64,000 bases of DNA from Bacteroidota bacterium (GCA_018267615.1 JAFDYD010000004.1:210432-274431), one strand, 5' to 3'. Positions 8,336 through 18,100 are shown, counted from the first letter of the stretch. The notes: generated by a model not told the origin, from the sequence alone. Made by a program: numbers and translations.

Positions 8336-10682
8336 AAAGTTTATTTAAGTGTGAGTTGTGAAGTGGGATTTGTACATTTAATTTACACCCTTTTTCTGGT
8401 GCAGACACTACCGATAATTTTCCATCGAATACATGCACCCTGCTGAATATATTTGAAAAGCCAAGGCTTTTCTTCGTTTTGATTTTTTCCGGATCGAAAC
8501 CTTGTCCATCATCAGATATGTTCAGCCTAATTGTATTTTCATATTCATCCAATTCAAGTTCGATAATAAGATTGTGTGCACCGGAATGTTTTAAAACATT
8601 ATTGGCTTGCTCCTGGATAATTCGGAACAGCATTAATTTCTGCGCACTGTTTAGTTGTTCATCGGACCAACACACCGTATAAAATTCTACGTTCATGCTT
8701 TTTGTGGAATTGATCTGCTCAACGAGATCATTGATGGATTCTGTCAATCCCAGGTCTTCGATGCTTGATGGGATGAGCGCACGGGAAATTTTACGAATTT
8801 CATTGATTGCCGTATTGATATTTTCAACACATACTTCGAGTAAATCAGATTTTTCAGACTCGTTTGCTTTGGCGAGTTCGAGATAAAGTTTACCGGTTGA
8901 TAAAATCTGGTTTACATTATCATGAAGCTCCTGGCCTATTTCAGCGCGTTCTTTTTCCTGGGCATGAATCATTGCCTGCGCAATCGATTTGTGTTTGCTC
9001 AACTCCTGTTGCAGCAATTTTTTCTCCATATTTTTTTTCTCCGTAATATCCTGCATGGATCCAATAACTCGCGATACATTTTTCTCTTTATCTAAGACGA
9101 GAAAACCCCTATCTGATATCACAGCATAGTTACCATCAGCTTTTTCGAACCTGTATTCTTCGGACCATACGCCGTCGCTACTATTCGAAATAAAATTTTC
9201 TTTGCTGTTTATCACCCTTTGTTGGTCGAGCGGATGAATATGTGTTTCCCAAAATTTTCTTTCATGAATGCCGTCAGAATTTTTATATCCAAATTGCGTA
9301 TAGAAACCTTCACCCCAAAAACAGTGTCCCGATTTCAAATCCCAATCCCAAATGGTATCGTTAGTCGCCTTGGTTGCTAGCACATATCTTTCGTTTGAAA
9401 ATTTTATTTTCTCTTCAGCTTTTTTATTTTCAATAATTATTTTAATAAGATCGGCAGCTCTTTCAATAAAAGCTAATTCCTCAATCGTCGGCGTTTTGGT
9501 AAAACGATAATAAGTTGCAAAGCATGCCAGTACTTCGTCTTTTGAATCTATTATCGGGAGAGACCAACATGCTCGCAGATCAAACGCAAGAGGCAAATTT
9601 TTATATTCGTGCCATAGCGGATCCGTTTCGATATTGCTTACAATAATTTTTCTTTTGAGAAACATTGCAGTTCCACAACTTCCTGTAGTTGCACCAATAC
9701 GAATTCCATCAAGTGCTTGTGAATATTCCAAAGGTAAGCCCGGTGAGGAGAGTGGTCTGATCGAAACGCCATCTTCGTCGAGTGTAAGCACTGAGCAAAT
9801 CATATCAGGAAATATTTTTTCTATACCGGATAAAAAGCAATCAATTGTTTTTTTTAATGAAGCGCCCTGGTCGGAATTTATTTCAAGTACCTTTTTCTCT
9901 AATGCTATTAGCTGCTCTGCTTTTTTTCTTTCATTTATGTCAATGCCCATTCCAATGAGACAAGGTTTGTTTTCAAACTGGATCAATTGCCCGGTAAAAA
10001 AATGCGGTATCTTCCGCCCGTTTTTTGTAAACAAATTTGCCTCTGCATCGCTGATTCCTTCGATGAAAACTTTTTCAATCCTGGATGCGATATAATTTTT
10101 TTCTCCATCTTCAAAAAAATCCAATGGGTGCATATCGGCAATCTCATTGTAATTATATCCTGAAACAGTTTCCATTCTTTTATTCCAACGTAAAAATTTT
10201 CCATTATGATCAATTAGATAAAATATACCCGGCATGCTGTTGATAATGGAGTCCGATAAATTTTTTTCTTTCTGTAACTGAATCGCTTCTCCTACGGTCA
10301 ACATATGCGGCGATGTTTTTGACGAAGGAACGCGCATGCCTGTTAATTGCCATCCATCCCTGATATTATAATCTCCTGCCAAAGGACTAGTTACCCAACG
10401 TATGATTAAATTTTTTTCTGACGCTGATTGAATATGCAAGTCAAAAACTTTTGGCCATTCGTTTGTTTCGATTACATGATAATCGATCGGCAGACGTTCA
10501 CTGATCTCTGAAAAAATTGAAATGATATTATTATCGACATATTGCTCAATGCCAAAACCCAAAAGCAATTTTCTGAACTTTTCGCAAATGGCAATAACCA
10601 TTCCTGATGAGTCTGTCTGAATGAAATACGGCTCAATGAAGTGGTCAGTTATATGCTTAAATTTTCTTGCACTCGTTAGCAT
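8328..10682 (-). CDS. PAS/GAF sensor histidine kinase (HisKA_3 type)
   Basis: A 784-residue cytoplasmic kinase with no membrane segments. The order is a PAS-like domain (about 10-110), PAS (about 145-260, ending in the PAC motif GMGIDINERKKAEQ), GAF (about 265-415), PAS (about 425-555, closing with IGSMQDITEKK), HisKA_3 dimerisation domain with phospho-acceptor His in GQELHDNV, and HATPase (DDGQGFDP). The HisKA_3 domain matches the NarL-type regulator encoded immediately downstream with an 8-bp overlap. Such multi-PAS/GAF proteins sense redox, light or small ligands; no haem- or flavin-binding residue can be assigned from inspection. Confidence 0.93.
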   Translation of the reverse strand: MLTSARKFKHITDHFIEPYFIQTDSSGMVIAICEKFRKLLLGFGIEQYVDNNIISIFSEISERLPIDYHVIETNEWPKVFDLHIQSASEKNLIIRWVTSPLAGDYNIRDGWQLTGMRVPSSKTSPHMLTVGEAIQLQKEKNLSDSIINSMPGIFYLIDHNGKFLRWNKRMETVSGYNYNEIADMHPLDFFEDGEKNYIASRIEKVFIEGISDAEANLFTKNGRKIPHFFTGQLIQFENKPCLIGMGIDINERKKAEQLIALEKKVLEINSDQGASLKKTIDCFLSGIEKIFPDMICSVLTLDEDGVSIRPLSSPGLPLEYSQALDGIRIGATTGSCGTAMFLKRKIIVSNIETDPLWHEYKNLPLAFDLRACWSLPIIDSKDEVLACFATYYRFTKTPTIEELAFIERAADLIKIIIENKKAEEKIKFSNERYVLATKATNDTIWDWDLKSGHCFWGEGFYTQFGYKNSDGIHERKFWETHIHPLDQQRVINSKENFISNSSDGVWSEEYRFEKADGNYAVISDRGFLVLDKEKNVSRVIGSMQDITEKKNMEKKLLQQELSKHKSIAQAMIHAQEKERAEIGQELHDNVNQILSTGKLYLELAKANESEKSDLLEVCVENINTAINEIRKISRALIPSSIEDLGLTESINDLVEQINSTKSMNVEFYTVCWSDEQLNSAQKLMLFRIIQEQANNVLKHSGAHNLIIELELDEYENTIRLNISDDGQGFDPEKIKTKKSLGFSNIFSRVHVFDGKLSVVSAPEKGCKLNVQIPLHNSHLNKLYE

Positions 10683-10826
10683 ATTAACTACAGATAAACA
10701 TTCGTAAGAAAAAAAATTATCGGTTACGGATTAGTTGTTGAAAGCCTCCGACAATTTAGGTATTATGAGTATAAAAAGAGAGAAATAGAATTAAAATCTT
10801 TGATTGCTAAGTGTTTCTATGTAGCG

Positions 10827-12191
10827 TTAATTGCTAGCTGTTGTTGCACTTTTCCATTTGCTGATATTAGCGCAATCTTTAAACTCGCTATCGATCATGA
10901 CGTAGTAAGTAGGAATTTTTGATTGGAACCATTTCTGAAGCACGTCCATCTTTTTTTCTTCTGTAGCTTTTTGCGCAATTTTATTATAATCGTCTTTTAA
11001 ATTTTCTCTGTGAGGTTCGGATTGAGAAACCAATTCAACAAGTCGTACTCCTTTTCTTCCTCTCTCATCTGTATAAGGAGTCGGCTTGGAATATTGACCA
11101 GGTTTTAAATTTTCATTCTTCAATAATAAAACCATATCCTTGTCTAACTCTTCAATGGTTAAATAGGTTGAACCATCTCTTGCAAGCAAACGGCCTGCTG
11201 TAAATTTAGCATTATCATCATCGCTGTATCTTGCTACTGCTTCACCAAAACCAAGCGCGCCGGACATTAGCTGACTGCGTATCGTATCAAGTTTTGCAAC
11301 AGTTTCGCCTATTTCCGTTTCGGTTACCTGCGGAATTCTGAGAATATGTCTTACAACTGCATCATCTCCATTGCGACTTACCAATTGAACAATATGATAA
11401 CCCATTTTTGATTTGATAACGGGTGATATCTGTCCTTCTTTCAATCTCCAGATTGCATTAAACCATGTAGGATCCCACTGCTTATCGTTCTTATTCACTT
11501 CATACATGCCACCTTTATTTTTACTGCCAGGATCATCAGTGTACAGTGTAGCAAGTGTTTCGAATTTTTTTGTTCCTGCCTCAACTTGTTTTTTGAAATC
11601 ATTCAATTCATCAATAGCTAATACTTCTATGTCTCTGCTTGCTTTAGGATATAAAATAATTTGAGCTATCTGCAATTCTGATTCGTAAAAGTGGAGATTA
11701 TCTTTTGGAATTTTTTCGTAATATTCTTTTACTTCTGTTGGAGTAATCTTGATTCCTTCTACAATTTTGTTTCTCATGCCCGCCGCGAGGCGCTGTTCCC
11801 GAATTGGCTGACGAAAGTCTTCTTTGATTTGGTAAACCGTGCGTCCGGAAATTTGCTCCAACGCTTCACGACTTCCGTACTGGGAAATAAAATAACGGAT
11901 GCGCTGATCTATTTCAGCTTCGATGTCTTCTTCCGTAACGGGGATAGAATCTTTTTCTGCCTGCATCACCAGCGCTTTTTGTGTAAGCATCTGGTCGAGT
12001 AAACTGCAATTGTCCATGGGTTGTCCACCCTGACGTTGAATATCATCGTTGGCAATAAGTATTTCCGATTTGAGAATGATCTTATCACCCACAATTCCAA
12101 CAATTTTATCTGCTACAACTTTTTGTTGCGCAAAACCAAATGATATTGTCATCAAAAAAATTAGTCCGAGTATAATTTGCTTCATTCTCAT
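10827..12191 (-). CDS. SurA-like periplasmic peptidyl-prolyl isomerase
   Basis: A periplasmic chaperone with prolyl isomerase domains, probably assisting outer-membrane protein folding. A signal peptide (MRMKQIILGL... ending SFGFAQ) is followed by a SurA-type N-terminal helical region and two parvulin-like domains. The first (about residues 165-270) contains SKNKGGMYEV and MGYHIVQL; the second (about 275-385) contains RHILRIP. I place the start at 12191 because an upstream in-frame extension to 12335 would be translated from a non-coding heptamer repeat and would bury the signal peptide; a TAnnTTTG box at 12206-12213 also fits this start. Length is 454 residues, typical of SurA. It lies downstream of infB in the same direction, separated by a repeat. 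Confidence 0.88.
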   Translation of the reverse strand: MRMKQIILGLIFLMTISFGFAQQKVVADKIVGIVGDKIILKSEILIANDDIQRQGGQPMDNCSLLDQMLTQKALVMQAEKDSIPVTEEDIEAEIDQRIRYFISQYGSREALEQISGRTVYQIKEDFRQPIREQRLAAGMRNKIVEGIKITPTEVKEYYEKIPKDNLHFYESELQIAQIILYPKASRDIEVLAIDELNDFKKQVEAGTKKFETLATLYTDDPGSKNKGGMYEVNKNDKQWDPTWFNAIWRLKEGQISPVIKSKMGYHIVQLVSRNGDDAVVRHILRIPQVTETEIGETVAKLDTIRSQLMSGALGFGEAVARYSDDDNAKFTAGRLLARDGSTYLTIEELDKDMVLLLKNENLKPGQYSKPTPYTDERGRKGVRLVELVSQSEPHRENLKDDYNKIAQKATEEKKMDVLQKWFQSKIPTYYVMIDSEFKDCANISKWKSATTASN

Positions 12192-12205
12192 ATCTGAATC
12201 AATAT

Positions 12206-12213
12206 CAAATGTA
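12206..12213 (-). promoter_or_regulatory. Candidate -7 box (TACATTTG) for the SurA-like gene
   Basis: On the minus strand this reads TACATTTG, an exact match to the Bacteroidota TAnnTTTG box, 15 bp before the chosen ATG. No TTTG -33 element is present at the usual spacing, so confidence is moderate. Confidence 0.45.
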
Positions 12214-12295
12214 GTTTGATAAGTTTTGTGTAGCCAGTAAAGCCGGGATTTTAACAAAAGTTTTCGGGATAAGAGAGACAGGAATAAGAGACGAC

Positions 12296-12363
12296 ATACA
12301 AGAAACAAGGTACAAGGCACAACGATTCGCCTCACTCCTTGTACCTTGTACCTTGCTCCTTGA
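12296..12363. repeat. ACAAGG/CCTTGT heptamer hairpin, copy 1
   Basis: The left arm is made of units such as ACAAGGT and ACAAGGC (CAAGGTACAAGG at 12306-12317). The right arm, from about 12337, repeats CCTTGTA units and ends near CTCCTTG. The arms are complementary. It sits directly after the infB stop, between infB and the SurA-like gene, and could terminate infB transcription. It is the same family as 17170-17292. Confidence 0.8.
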
Positions 12364-12366
12364 GTC

Positions 12367-15180
12367 TTACAATGTCCTCTTCACTTCCTCTTCTTCGTAC
12401 GCTTCAACGATGTCTCCGACTTTTATATCATTATAATTTTTGATTGTTAAACCGCATTCCATTCCGGATACAACTTCTTTTGCATCATCCTTGAATCGCT
12501 TTAATGATCCAAGTTCTGCAGTTGCGCCTTCGCCAGTTGGATAGATTACGATACCATCGCGTACAAGCCTGATCTTCGCATTTCGATAAATCTTTCCGTC
12601 CAGTACATAGCACCCTGCCACTGTAGCTTTATCGAATTTAAACACGTTGCGCACTTCGACATTCGCCACAATTTTTTCCTGAATTTTCGGTTCAAGCATA
12701 CCTTCCATCGCACTCTTCACTTCTTCGATAGCATTGTAGATGATGGAATAAGTCTTTATTTCCACTCCTTCATTTTCTGCCAGCTTAGAAGCTTGCAAAG
12801 AAGGACGCACATTAAATCCTACGATTACCGCATCTGACGCAGTTGCTAATAACACATCACTTTCTGTAATAGCACCAACACCTTTGTGTACCACGCGAAC
12901 TGCAATTTCTTCTGTCGATAATTTTTGTAATGAATCACTCAATGCTTCGACAGATCCATCCACATCACCTTTTATGATCAGATTAAGTTCTTTGAAATTA
13001 CCGAGGGCGAGGCGGCGGCCGATTTCGTCGAGTGTAATGTGTTTTTTGGTTCTGATACCTTGTTCACGTAAAATCTGAGCGCGTTTATTCGCCACTTCTT
13101 TTGCTTCACTTTCGTCCTCATACACTTTGAATTTTTCACCGGCTTGTGGTGCTCCGTTCAATCCCAATAATAAAACGGGTGATGATGGCGGTGCATCATC
13201 GAGCCTCTTGTTTCTTTCATTGAACATTGCCTTCACGCGGCCATAAAATTGCCCGGAAACAACAATATCACTTGCGTTTAATGTGCCACCCTGTACCAAC
13301 ACCGTAGCCACATATCCGCGTCCTTTATCGAGAGATGCTTCGATAATTGTTCCTGATGCCTCACGATGTGGATTTGCTTTCAAATCCAGAATTTCTGCTT
13401 CGAGCAAAATCTTTTCAAGCAGAAGATCGATATTCAATCCCTTCTTTGCTGAAATTTCCTGCGATTGATATTTACCACCCCAGTCCTCAACAAGCAGGTT
13501 CATGGATGCTAGTTGCTCTTTTATTTTTTCAGGATTGGCTCCGTCCTTATCTATTTTGTTTATCGCAAATACCATCGGCAATCCTGCAGCCTGTGCATGC
13601 GAAATGGCTTCTTTTGTTTGGGGCATGATGGCATCATCAGCCGCAACAACAATTACAGCAACATCCGCTGCTTTGGCACCACGGGCACGCATAGCCGTAA
13701 ATGCTTCGTGGCCGGGTGTATCGAGGAAAGTTATTTTTTTACCGTTTGCTGTAGTCACCTGGTATGCACCGATATGCTGTGTGATACCGCCCGCTTCACC
13801 CGCAACTACGTTTGCATTACGGATATAGTCGAGCAGAGATGTTTTACCGTGGTCCACGTGACCCATGATCGTAACAACCGGTGAGCGTGGCACCATATCT
13901 TCGGGATCGTCCTCAATCTCTTCTTCTTCCATAACGGCTGCATCTTCCACGCCGATAAATTCTACTGTATATCCGAATTCTCCGGCTACTAGTTCTATCA
14001 CGTCCGCCTCGAGGCGTTGATTGATAGACACCATCATGCCAAGACTCATACATTTACTGATTACATCCGCATAGCTCACATCAAGCAGGTTTGCCAATTC
14101 GCTCACGCTTACGAATTCAGTAACCTGTAATTTATTATCTGTAGATTGTTCGGTGTCGGTCTGTTCAGCGGCTTCCTCGCGTTTTGCGCGGCGATATTTG
14201 GCTTTTAAACTTTTCCCACGGCCACCAGTACCCGCTAATTTCGCCTGAGTTTCCCTGATCTTTTCCTGGATCTCTTTCTTATCGATTTCTTTTATTTCTC
14301 TCGGCGTTCTTGTATCAGGTCTTCTATTTCTATTATCACCGCCTGCACGATTGTCTTTTTTTGGAACGAAATGAGGTGCCGATGTTCCGGGCGGTCTTCT
14401 ATCTTTCTGAAATCCCTGGTTAGGTGGAGTGCCTCCGGAATCTCTTTTTTCGATAGGAATTCTTTTCCTTTTTCTTTTTTCTTCACCGGGTTTCGGCCTG
14501 GTATCACTGTTAGCAGGAAGATCGATCTTGCCTAAGATTTTCGGTCCTTCTATTTTTTCAGCGCGAATATTTTCAACGACATTGTTGTCTTCTTCCTTTA
14601 TTTCGTCTTCAACACCTGCCACTTCATCTGTATGAACTTCGGCGATTACAGTTGGTTCTTCTTCTGTTTTTTCAACCTTTGGTGCTTTCTCTTCCTGTTC
14701 TTCTGATCCTTTCTTTTTAATTATCTTTTTTGGCCTGGTTGAAGAATCGATGGCAGATAAATCAATTTTGTCCAGTACTTTGGGTCCTTCGATATCCGGC
14801 GCATCTATTTTAATGACTTCGGGTTCTTTCTTTTTTTCTTCTACGACAACAACTGGTTTCACGGGCTCTTCAACTACAGCCGGTTCTTCTTTTACAGGTT
14901 TTTTAATATCTTTTTTGAATAAAATCGTCTCTTCTTCTTTTTTCTTTTTTGCTTCTACACTACCCTTTGGTAAATCGATCTGGTCACTCTTAATTTTCGC
15001 TACTTTATCACTCTGAAACTCTTGTTGCAGCGACCTGTACATCTCTTCTGTGAGCTTAGATGTAGGTTTAAGATCATCTTTACTAAATCCTTTGCCGACT
15101 AAAAAATCAACCAGCGTGTCTTTGCCGACGTTGAATTCTTTAGCAGCAGCCATTAATCGTGGTGTCGTTGTTTCTGCCAT
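12367..15180 (-). CDS. infB: Translation initiation factor IF-2
   Basis: A GTPase that delivers initiator tRNA to the ribosome. The N-terminal IF2_N domain ([16 protein letters not shown]) is followed by a long low-complexity charged linker (about residues 60-320, Lys/Glu/Arg-rich), a second IF2_N-like region, then the G domain with G1 GHVDHGKT, G3 DTPGHEAF and G4 NKID, and the C-terminal beta-barrel domains. About 937 residues. The start at 15180 ([10 protein letters not shown]) is chosen over an in-frame ATG 15 bp upstream because that codon lies in a CCATGG palindrome and homologues begin close to this point. Third gene of rimP-nusA-infB. Confidence 0.95.
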   Translation of the reverse strand: MAETTTPRLMAAAKEFNVGKDTLVDFLVGKGFSKDDLKPTSKLTEEMYRSLQQEFQSDKVAKIKSDQIDLPKGSVEAKKKKEEETILFKKDIKKPVKEEPAVVEEPVKPVVVVEEKKKEPEVIKIDAPDIEGPKVLDKIDLSAIDSSTRPKKIIKKKGSEEQEEKAPKVEKTEEEPTVIAEVHTDEVAGVEDEIKEEDNNVVENIRAEKIEGPKILGKIDLPANSDTRPKPGEEKRKRKRIPIEKRDSGGTPPNQGFQKDRRPPGTSAPHFVPKKDNRAGGDNRNRRPDTRTPREIKEIDKKEIQEKIRETQAKLAGTGGRGKSLKAKYRRAKREEAAEQTDTEQSTDNKLQVTEFVSVSELANLLDVSYADVISKCMSLGMMVSINQRLEADVIELVAGEFGYTVEFIGVEDAAVMEEEEIEDDPEDMVPRSPVVTIMGHVDHGKTSLLDYIRNANVVAGEAGGITQHIGAYQVTTANGKKITFLDTPGHEAFTAMRARGAKAADVAVIVVAADDAIMPQTKEAISHAQAAGLPMVFAINKIDKDGANPEKIKEQLASMNLLVEDWGGKYQSQEISAKKGLNIDLLLEKILLEAEILDLKANPHREASGTIIEASLDKGRGYVATVLVQGGTLNASDIVVSGQFYGRVKAMFNERNKRLDDAPPSSPVLLLGLNGAPQAGEKFKVYEDESEAKEVANKRAQILREQGIRTKKHITLDEIGRRLALGNFKELNLIIKGDVDGSVEALSDSLQKLSTEEIAVRVVHKGVGAITESDVLLATASDAVIVGFNVRPSLQASKLAENEGVEIKTYSIIYNAIEEVKSAMEGMLEPKIQEKIVANVEVRNVFKFDKATVAGCYVLDGKIYRNAKIRLVRDGIVIYPTGEGATAELGSLKRFKDDAKEVVSGMECGLTIKNYNDIKVGDIVEAYEEEEVKRTL

Positions 15181-15190
15181 ATTAAATTTG

Positions 15191-15230
15191 TCCATGGACC
15201 GTGATCCAATCCATGGACCATGGTCATGAG
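15191..15230. repeat. CCATGG palindrome cluster between nusA and infB
   Basis: TCCATGGACC occurs twice (15191-15200 and 15210-15219), followed by ATGGTCATG, so several short self-complementary pairings are possible. It lies in the nusA-infB spacer and may be a degenerate intergenic repeat or an RNA structure in front of infB. Confidence 0.4.
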
Positions 15231-15284
15231 TTTTTAAAAGTATTTATGCGCCCCGTCATCATATGCGATATGAATGGCAGGTTA

Positions 15285-16532
15285 TCATTCTTTTGTAAAT
15301 TCTTCTTTTAATATACGTCTTACGTCTTCGATAGTTTCTTTTTCCAAATCTGTTCTCCTTACCAATTCGTCGACAGTAAGATTTAAAACGCTATGAGCCG
15401 TATCGCAACCGATGCGTTTTAATTCATCAATGATCCATGTTTCGATTTCGTCGCTGAATTCATCCAGGTCGATATCGAACTCTTCAGATTCTCCTTCATT
15501 ATCACGGAACACATCGATGGAATAACCCGTCAGTTCTTGTGCCAATTTTATGTTCACACCTTTTCTGCCAATTGCCAGTGAAACCTGGTCAGGTTTTAAA
15601 TAGACATTCGCATGGAGCTTTTCGCTGTCTATTTCCATACTTGTAATTTTCGAAGGAGTCAATGAACGTTGGATCAGGAGTTGAATGTTGTTGGTCCAGT
15701 TGATTACATCGATATTTTCATTCTTCAATTCACGAACGATTCCATGAATACGGCTTCCTTTCATACCCACACAAGCTCCCACCGGATCAATGCGATCATC
15801 GTAAGATTCTACAGCCACTTTTGCTCTTTCGCCTGGCTCACGAACGATTTTTTTAATGACGATCAAACCATCAAAGATCTCAGGAACTTCTATCTCCAGC
15901 AATTTAGCCAGAAAAGACGGACTTGTACGGGAAAGAATAATTACCGGTGAGTTATTTTTCATATCCACTTTCTTAACAACTGCGCGGATATTCTCTCCTT
16001 TTTTGAAATAATCCTGTGGAATCTGTTCTGATTTTGGAAGAATCAATTCACTTCCTTCTTCATCCAATAACAAAATTTCTTTTTTCCAAACCTGGTACAC
16101 TTCGGCACTGATGATTTCACCAATGCGTTCGTTATATTTTTTTACAAGCACATTTTTCTTCAGGTCACCGATACGGCTGGCAAGTGTTTGTTTCGCCGCT
16201 AAAATTGCGCGACGACCAAAGTCAAGTATTTCTATTTCCTCATATAACTCTTCACCGACTTCATAATCGGGTTCGATTTTTACCGCATCACTATAGGCAA
16301 TTTGCGCGAGTGGATCTATCACTTCACCGTTATCAACGATGGTACGTCGACGAACGATTTCAAGATCGCCTTTTTCTGCGTTCACAATCACGTCAAAGTT
16401 TTCATCACTGCCATATTTTTTGCGGAGCAATGTTTTGAAAACGTCTTCTACCACCTTCATCATAGTTGGGCGGTCAATATTTTCGGCTTCTTTGAAGTCC
16501 TGAAAAGCTTCAATGAGGTTTATACTTGCCAT
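15285..16532 (-). CDS. nusA: Transcription termination/antitermination factor NusA
   Basis: Binds RNA polymerase and nascent RNA, modulating pausing, termination and antitermination. The N-terminal RNAP-binding domain (about 1-125) is followed by an S1 domain (about 130-200) and two KH domains (about 205-345, with GMKGSRIH and IGRKGVNIK). The C-terminus, about residues 350-415, is acidic and includes one helix-hairpin-helix-like segment (TVDELVRRTDLE). At 415 residues it has the Bacteroidota length. It sits between rimP and infB, the conserved order. Possible autogenous control through the rimP leader hairpin is inference. Confidence 0.95.
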   Translation of the reverse strand: MASINLIEAFQDFKEAENIDRPTMMKVVEDVFKTLLRKKYGSDENFDVIVNAEKGDLEIVRRRTIVDNGEVIDPLAQIAYSDAVKIEPDYEVGEELYEEIEILDFGRRAILAAKQTLASRIGDLKKNVLVKKYNERIGEIISAEVYQVWKKEILLLDEEGSELILPKSEQIPQDYFKKGENIRAVVKKVDMKNNSPVIILSRTSPSFLAKLLEIEVPEIFDGLIVIKKIVREPGERAKVAVESYDDRIDPVGACVGMKGSRIHGIVRELKNENIDVINWTNNIQLLIQRSLTPSKITSMEIDSEKLHANVYLKPDQVSLAIGRKGVNIKLAQELTGYSIDVFRDNEGESEEFDIDLDEFSDEIETWIIDELKRIGCDTAHSVLNLTVDELVRRTDLEKETIEDVRRILKEEFTKE

Positions 16533-16575
16533 AATCGATAAGTTTAATATCTACCTGTAAATAAAGATAGACCTG

Positions 16576-17046
16576 TTAAAAAACTGCTTGAATTTTCGTT
16601 GTTTTTATGTTATTAAATAGATATGTGTGATTGTTCAACTGTCTATTTTTATTCTTGCCGGTAACCTCCTCTACAATGATGCCATCTTCACTTACTTCCC
16701 GGAGGTTTCCTTCTTTTCTTGTTCCATCGAGCAACACAATTTCAATTTTCCGCCCGATATTTTTTGAATATTGACGTTTCAATTTTAAAGGTTCGTCCAA
16801 ACCGGGAGAAGAAATTTCCAATGAAAAATCTCCTTCAGGAAAAATATTTGCCTCCTCAATTTTTTTGTAAAGAGCCCTATTGAACTGAACACATTTTTCG
16901 ATGGTGATTCCACTATCGCCGTCAAGAAAAACTTTTACATTGTTTGTCGGTTTGATGCGTATTTCGACCAGGAAATAAGAGGTTTCTCCAGCCAATATTG
17001 CCTGCATCATTGATTCAATCAGTCCGACAGTTGCTTCATTATGCAT
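16576..17046 (-). CDS. rimP: Ribosome maturation factor RimP
   Basis: Needed for maturation of the 30S subunit. The N-terminal RimP domain contains YFLVEIRI and the conserved FPEGDFSLEISSPGLDEPLK segment; a C-terminal SH3-like barrel follows. The start is placed at 17046 (MHNEATVGL), giving 156 residues. A longer reading from a TTG at 17100 would begin beside the -7 box and be translated through a terminator-like hairpin, which is unlikely. First gene of rimP-nusA-infB. The promoter is at 17103-17135. Confidence 0.9.
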   Translation of the reverse strand: MHNEATVGLIESMMQAILAGETSYFLVEIRIKPTNNVKVFLDGDSGITIEKCVQFNRALYKKIEEANIFPEGDFSLEISSPGLDEPLKLKRQYSKNIGRKIEIVLLDGTRKEGNLREVSEDGIIVEEVTGKNKNRQLNNHTYLFNNIKTTKIQAVF

Positions 17047-17049
17047 ACG

Positions 17050-17082
17050 AAAAATAAAGAAGGGAACGATTTCGTTCCCTTC
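17050..17082 (-). promoter_or_regulatory. Terminator-like hairpin in the rimP leader (candidate attenuator)
   Basis: GAAGGGAACG and its complement form a near-perfect stem (17059-17082, 10 bp with a 4-nt loop). On the minus strand it is followed at once by TTTATTTTT and, 4 nt later, by the rimP start codon. It lies downstream of the predicted promoter, so it would be inside the mRNA leader. The shape is that of an intrinsic terminator, suggesting attenuation of the nusA operon; it could instead restrict ribosome access to rimP. Confidence 0.6.
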
Positions 17083-17102
17083 TGCTGTTTCTTTTACCAA
17101 TG

Positions 17103-17135
17103 CAAATGTAAGGTAAATACTTAATTACTTCCAAA
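17103..17135 (-). promoter_or_regulatory. Promoter of rimP-nusA-infB
   Basis: On the minus strand TTTG (17135-17132) is followed after 21 bp by TACATTTG (17110-17103). This matches the Bacteroidota primary-sigma consensus TTTG-N19..21-TAnnTTTG exactly. Transcription would start near 17096, giving a leader of about 50 nt. Confidence 0.75.
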
Positions 17136-17169
17136 CGGCTGAAATATTTTTGGCTTTGATGCATGAAGT

Positions 17170-17292
17170 GTCGGGTATAAGGCACAAGGCACAAGGAACA
17201 AGGAACAAGGAACAAGATACAAGTTACAAGATGTGTTACACCCTTGTACCTTGTACCTTGTACCTTGTTCCTTGTACCTTGTACCTTATGCC
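17170..17292. repeat. ACAAGG/CCTTGT heptamer hairpin, copy 2
   Basis: The left arm (17170-17230) is a run of 7-bp units ACAAGGC, ACAAGGA and variants. The right arm (17242-17292) is the complementary run CCTTGTA/CCTTGTT. The arms pair over roughly 50-60 bp with scattered mismatches. It lies between the divergent rimP operon and the small-membrane-protein genes. It is the same family as 12296-12363. Spurious ORFs run through it and are not genes. Confidence 0.85.
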
Positions 17293-17378
17293 CAACACCT
17301 CATTGGTTCCATTCAACCCATTTCTATTTATTTTGTTTGGAAACTTTAACAAAGTAATTTTAAGAAAGCGAAAACATT

Positions 17379-17750
17379 ATGGGCCAATCAGAAAACCTGA
17401 GTTCATTTTTTAAAGACAGCAAACCTCTTTTCAAAGAATATATTGAAACCCGGCTGGAATTATTCCGATTACAAGCTATCCGGGTCGTTTCTCAGTCTGC
17501 GGGCTACCTGGTATGGATACTGATCTCTCTTTTTCTTCTATTCCTGATCATGATTTTTTCCGGCATCGTACTTGGCTGCTGGCTCTCAAATCTTTTAAAC
17601 AGCTATGTATTGGGTTTTGGATTGACGACGTTGATATTGATTGTGATTTTTATTTTATTGGCGGTCTTCAGAAAAAAACTTTTTGTTCATCCTGTTATTC
17701 AGGCTATTATCAGTAAAACCAGTGATTCGTTTGACGACACGCAGGATTGA
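17379..17750 (+). CDS. Phage-holin-superfamily-like membrane protein (Holin-X type)
   Basis: A 123-residue protein with an amphipathic N-terminus (about 1-40, including YIETRLELFRLQ) and two hydrophobic helices (about 45-72 and 78-103), then a short polar tail. This is the pattern of the small 'phage holin family' (PF07332-like) proteins widespread in Bacteroidota chromosomes, which despite the name are not linked to phages. Its function is unknown. It is followed after 20 bp by a second small gene, probably an operon. Confidence 0.7.
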   Translation: MGQSENLSSFFKDSKPLFKEYIETRLELFRLQAIRVVSQSAGYLVWILISLFLLFLIMIFSGIVLGCWLSNLLNSYVLGFGLTTLILIVIFILLAVFRKKLFVHPVIQAIISKTSDSFDDTQD

Positions 17751-17770
17751 TTCCACCCAAATTTTTCTAT

Positions 17771-18082
17771 ATGGCAAAAAATATTAATAACCTCGAGTCA
17801 CTTGATCAGGAAATTTCGCGTTTGCGTGTCCGGACCAAAGAATTGGAAAAGGAACTCGACGGGAAGTTGGATTATTTGCAGGATAACTATTCATCCATGA
17901 TGATGAAATCCTTTCTTCCTTCGTTGGTTCAGAAAGGTGGAATAGCCGGTGGCATTTTACAATTTGTTCTCCAGAATGACCGTCTGCAGGATTCAGTACT
18001 CAAATTGGCTGAACGCTTATTTGACAAGGTTTCCGATGGCGTAGAATTTATTGTAGATAAGATCGACGGCAAAAAAAAGTAA
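17771..18082 (+). CDS. Small hypothetical protein with N-terminal coiled coil
   Basis: A 103-residue protein. Residues 5-40 look like a coiled coil (LDQEISRLRVRTKELEKEL), the middle contains a Gly-rich hydrophobic stretch (QKGGIAGGILQFVL), and the end is Lys-rich. The ATG at 17771 is preferred to an upstream in-frame start at 17747 that lies against the previous gene. No family is recognised. It is co-directional with the holin-like gene and closed by a terminator. Confidence 0.7.
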   Translation: MAKNINNLESLDQEISRLRVRTKELEKELDGKLDYLQDNYSSMMMKSFLPSLVQKGGIAGGILQFVLQNDRLQDSVLKLAERLFDKVSDGVEFIVDKIDGKKK

Positions 18083-18100
18083 AACAATTCGCTGGATACG

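Noticed and set aside
12192..12335. N-terminal extension of the SurA-like protein
   Set aside because: The extra codons come partly from the repeat hairpin region and place 48 residues before a clear signal peptide; a -7 box lies within it.
13283..13884. Plus-strand reading frames of up to 123 codons opposite infB
   Set aside because: They are antisense to the conserved G domain of IF-2; composition and lack of motifs mark them as shadows.
17170..17292. CRISPR-like array of short repeats
   Set aside because: Units are 7 bp and contiguous without spacers, and the two halves are complementary; no cas genes are present.
17150..17413. Open reading frame running through the ACAAGG repeat upstream of the holin-like gene
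   Set aside because: Its sequence is a translation of the 7-bp repeat (rich in Tyr/Leu/Pro/Cys) and its end overlaps a real gene in another frame.
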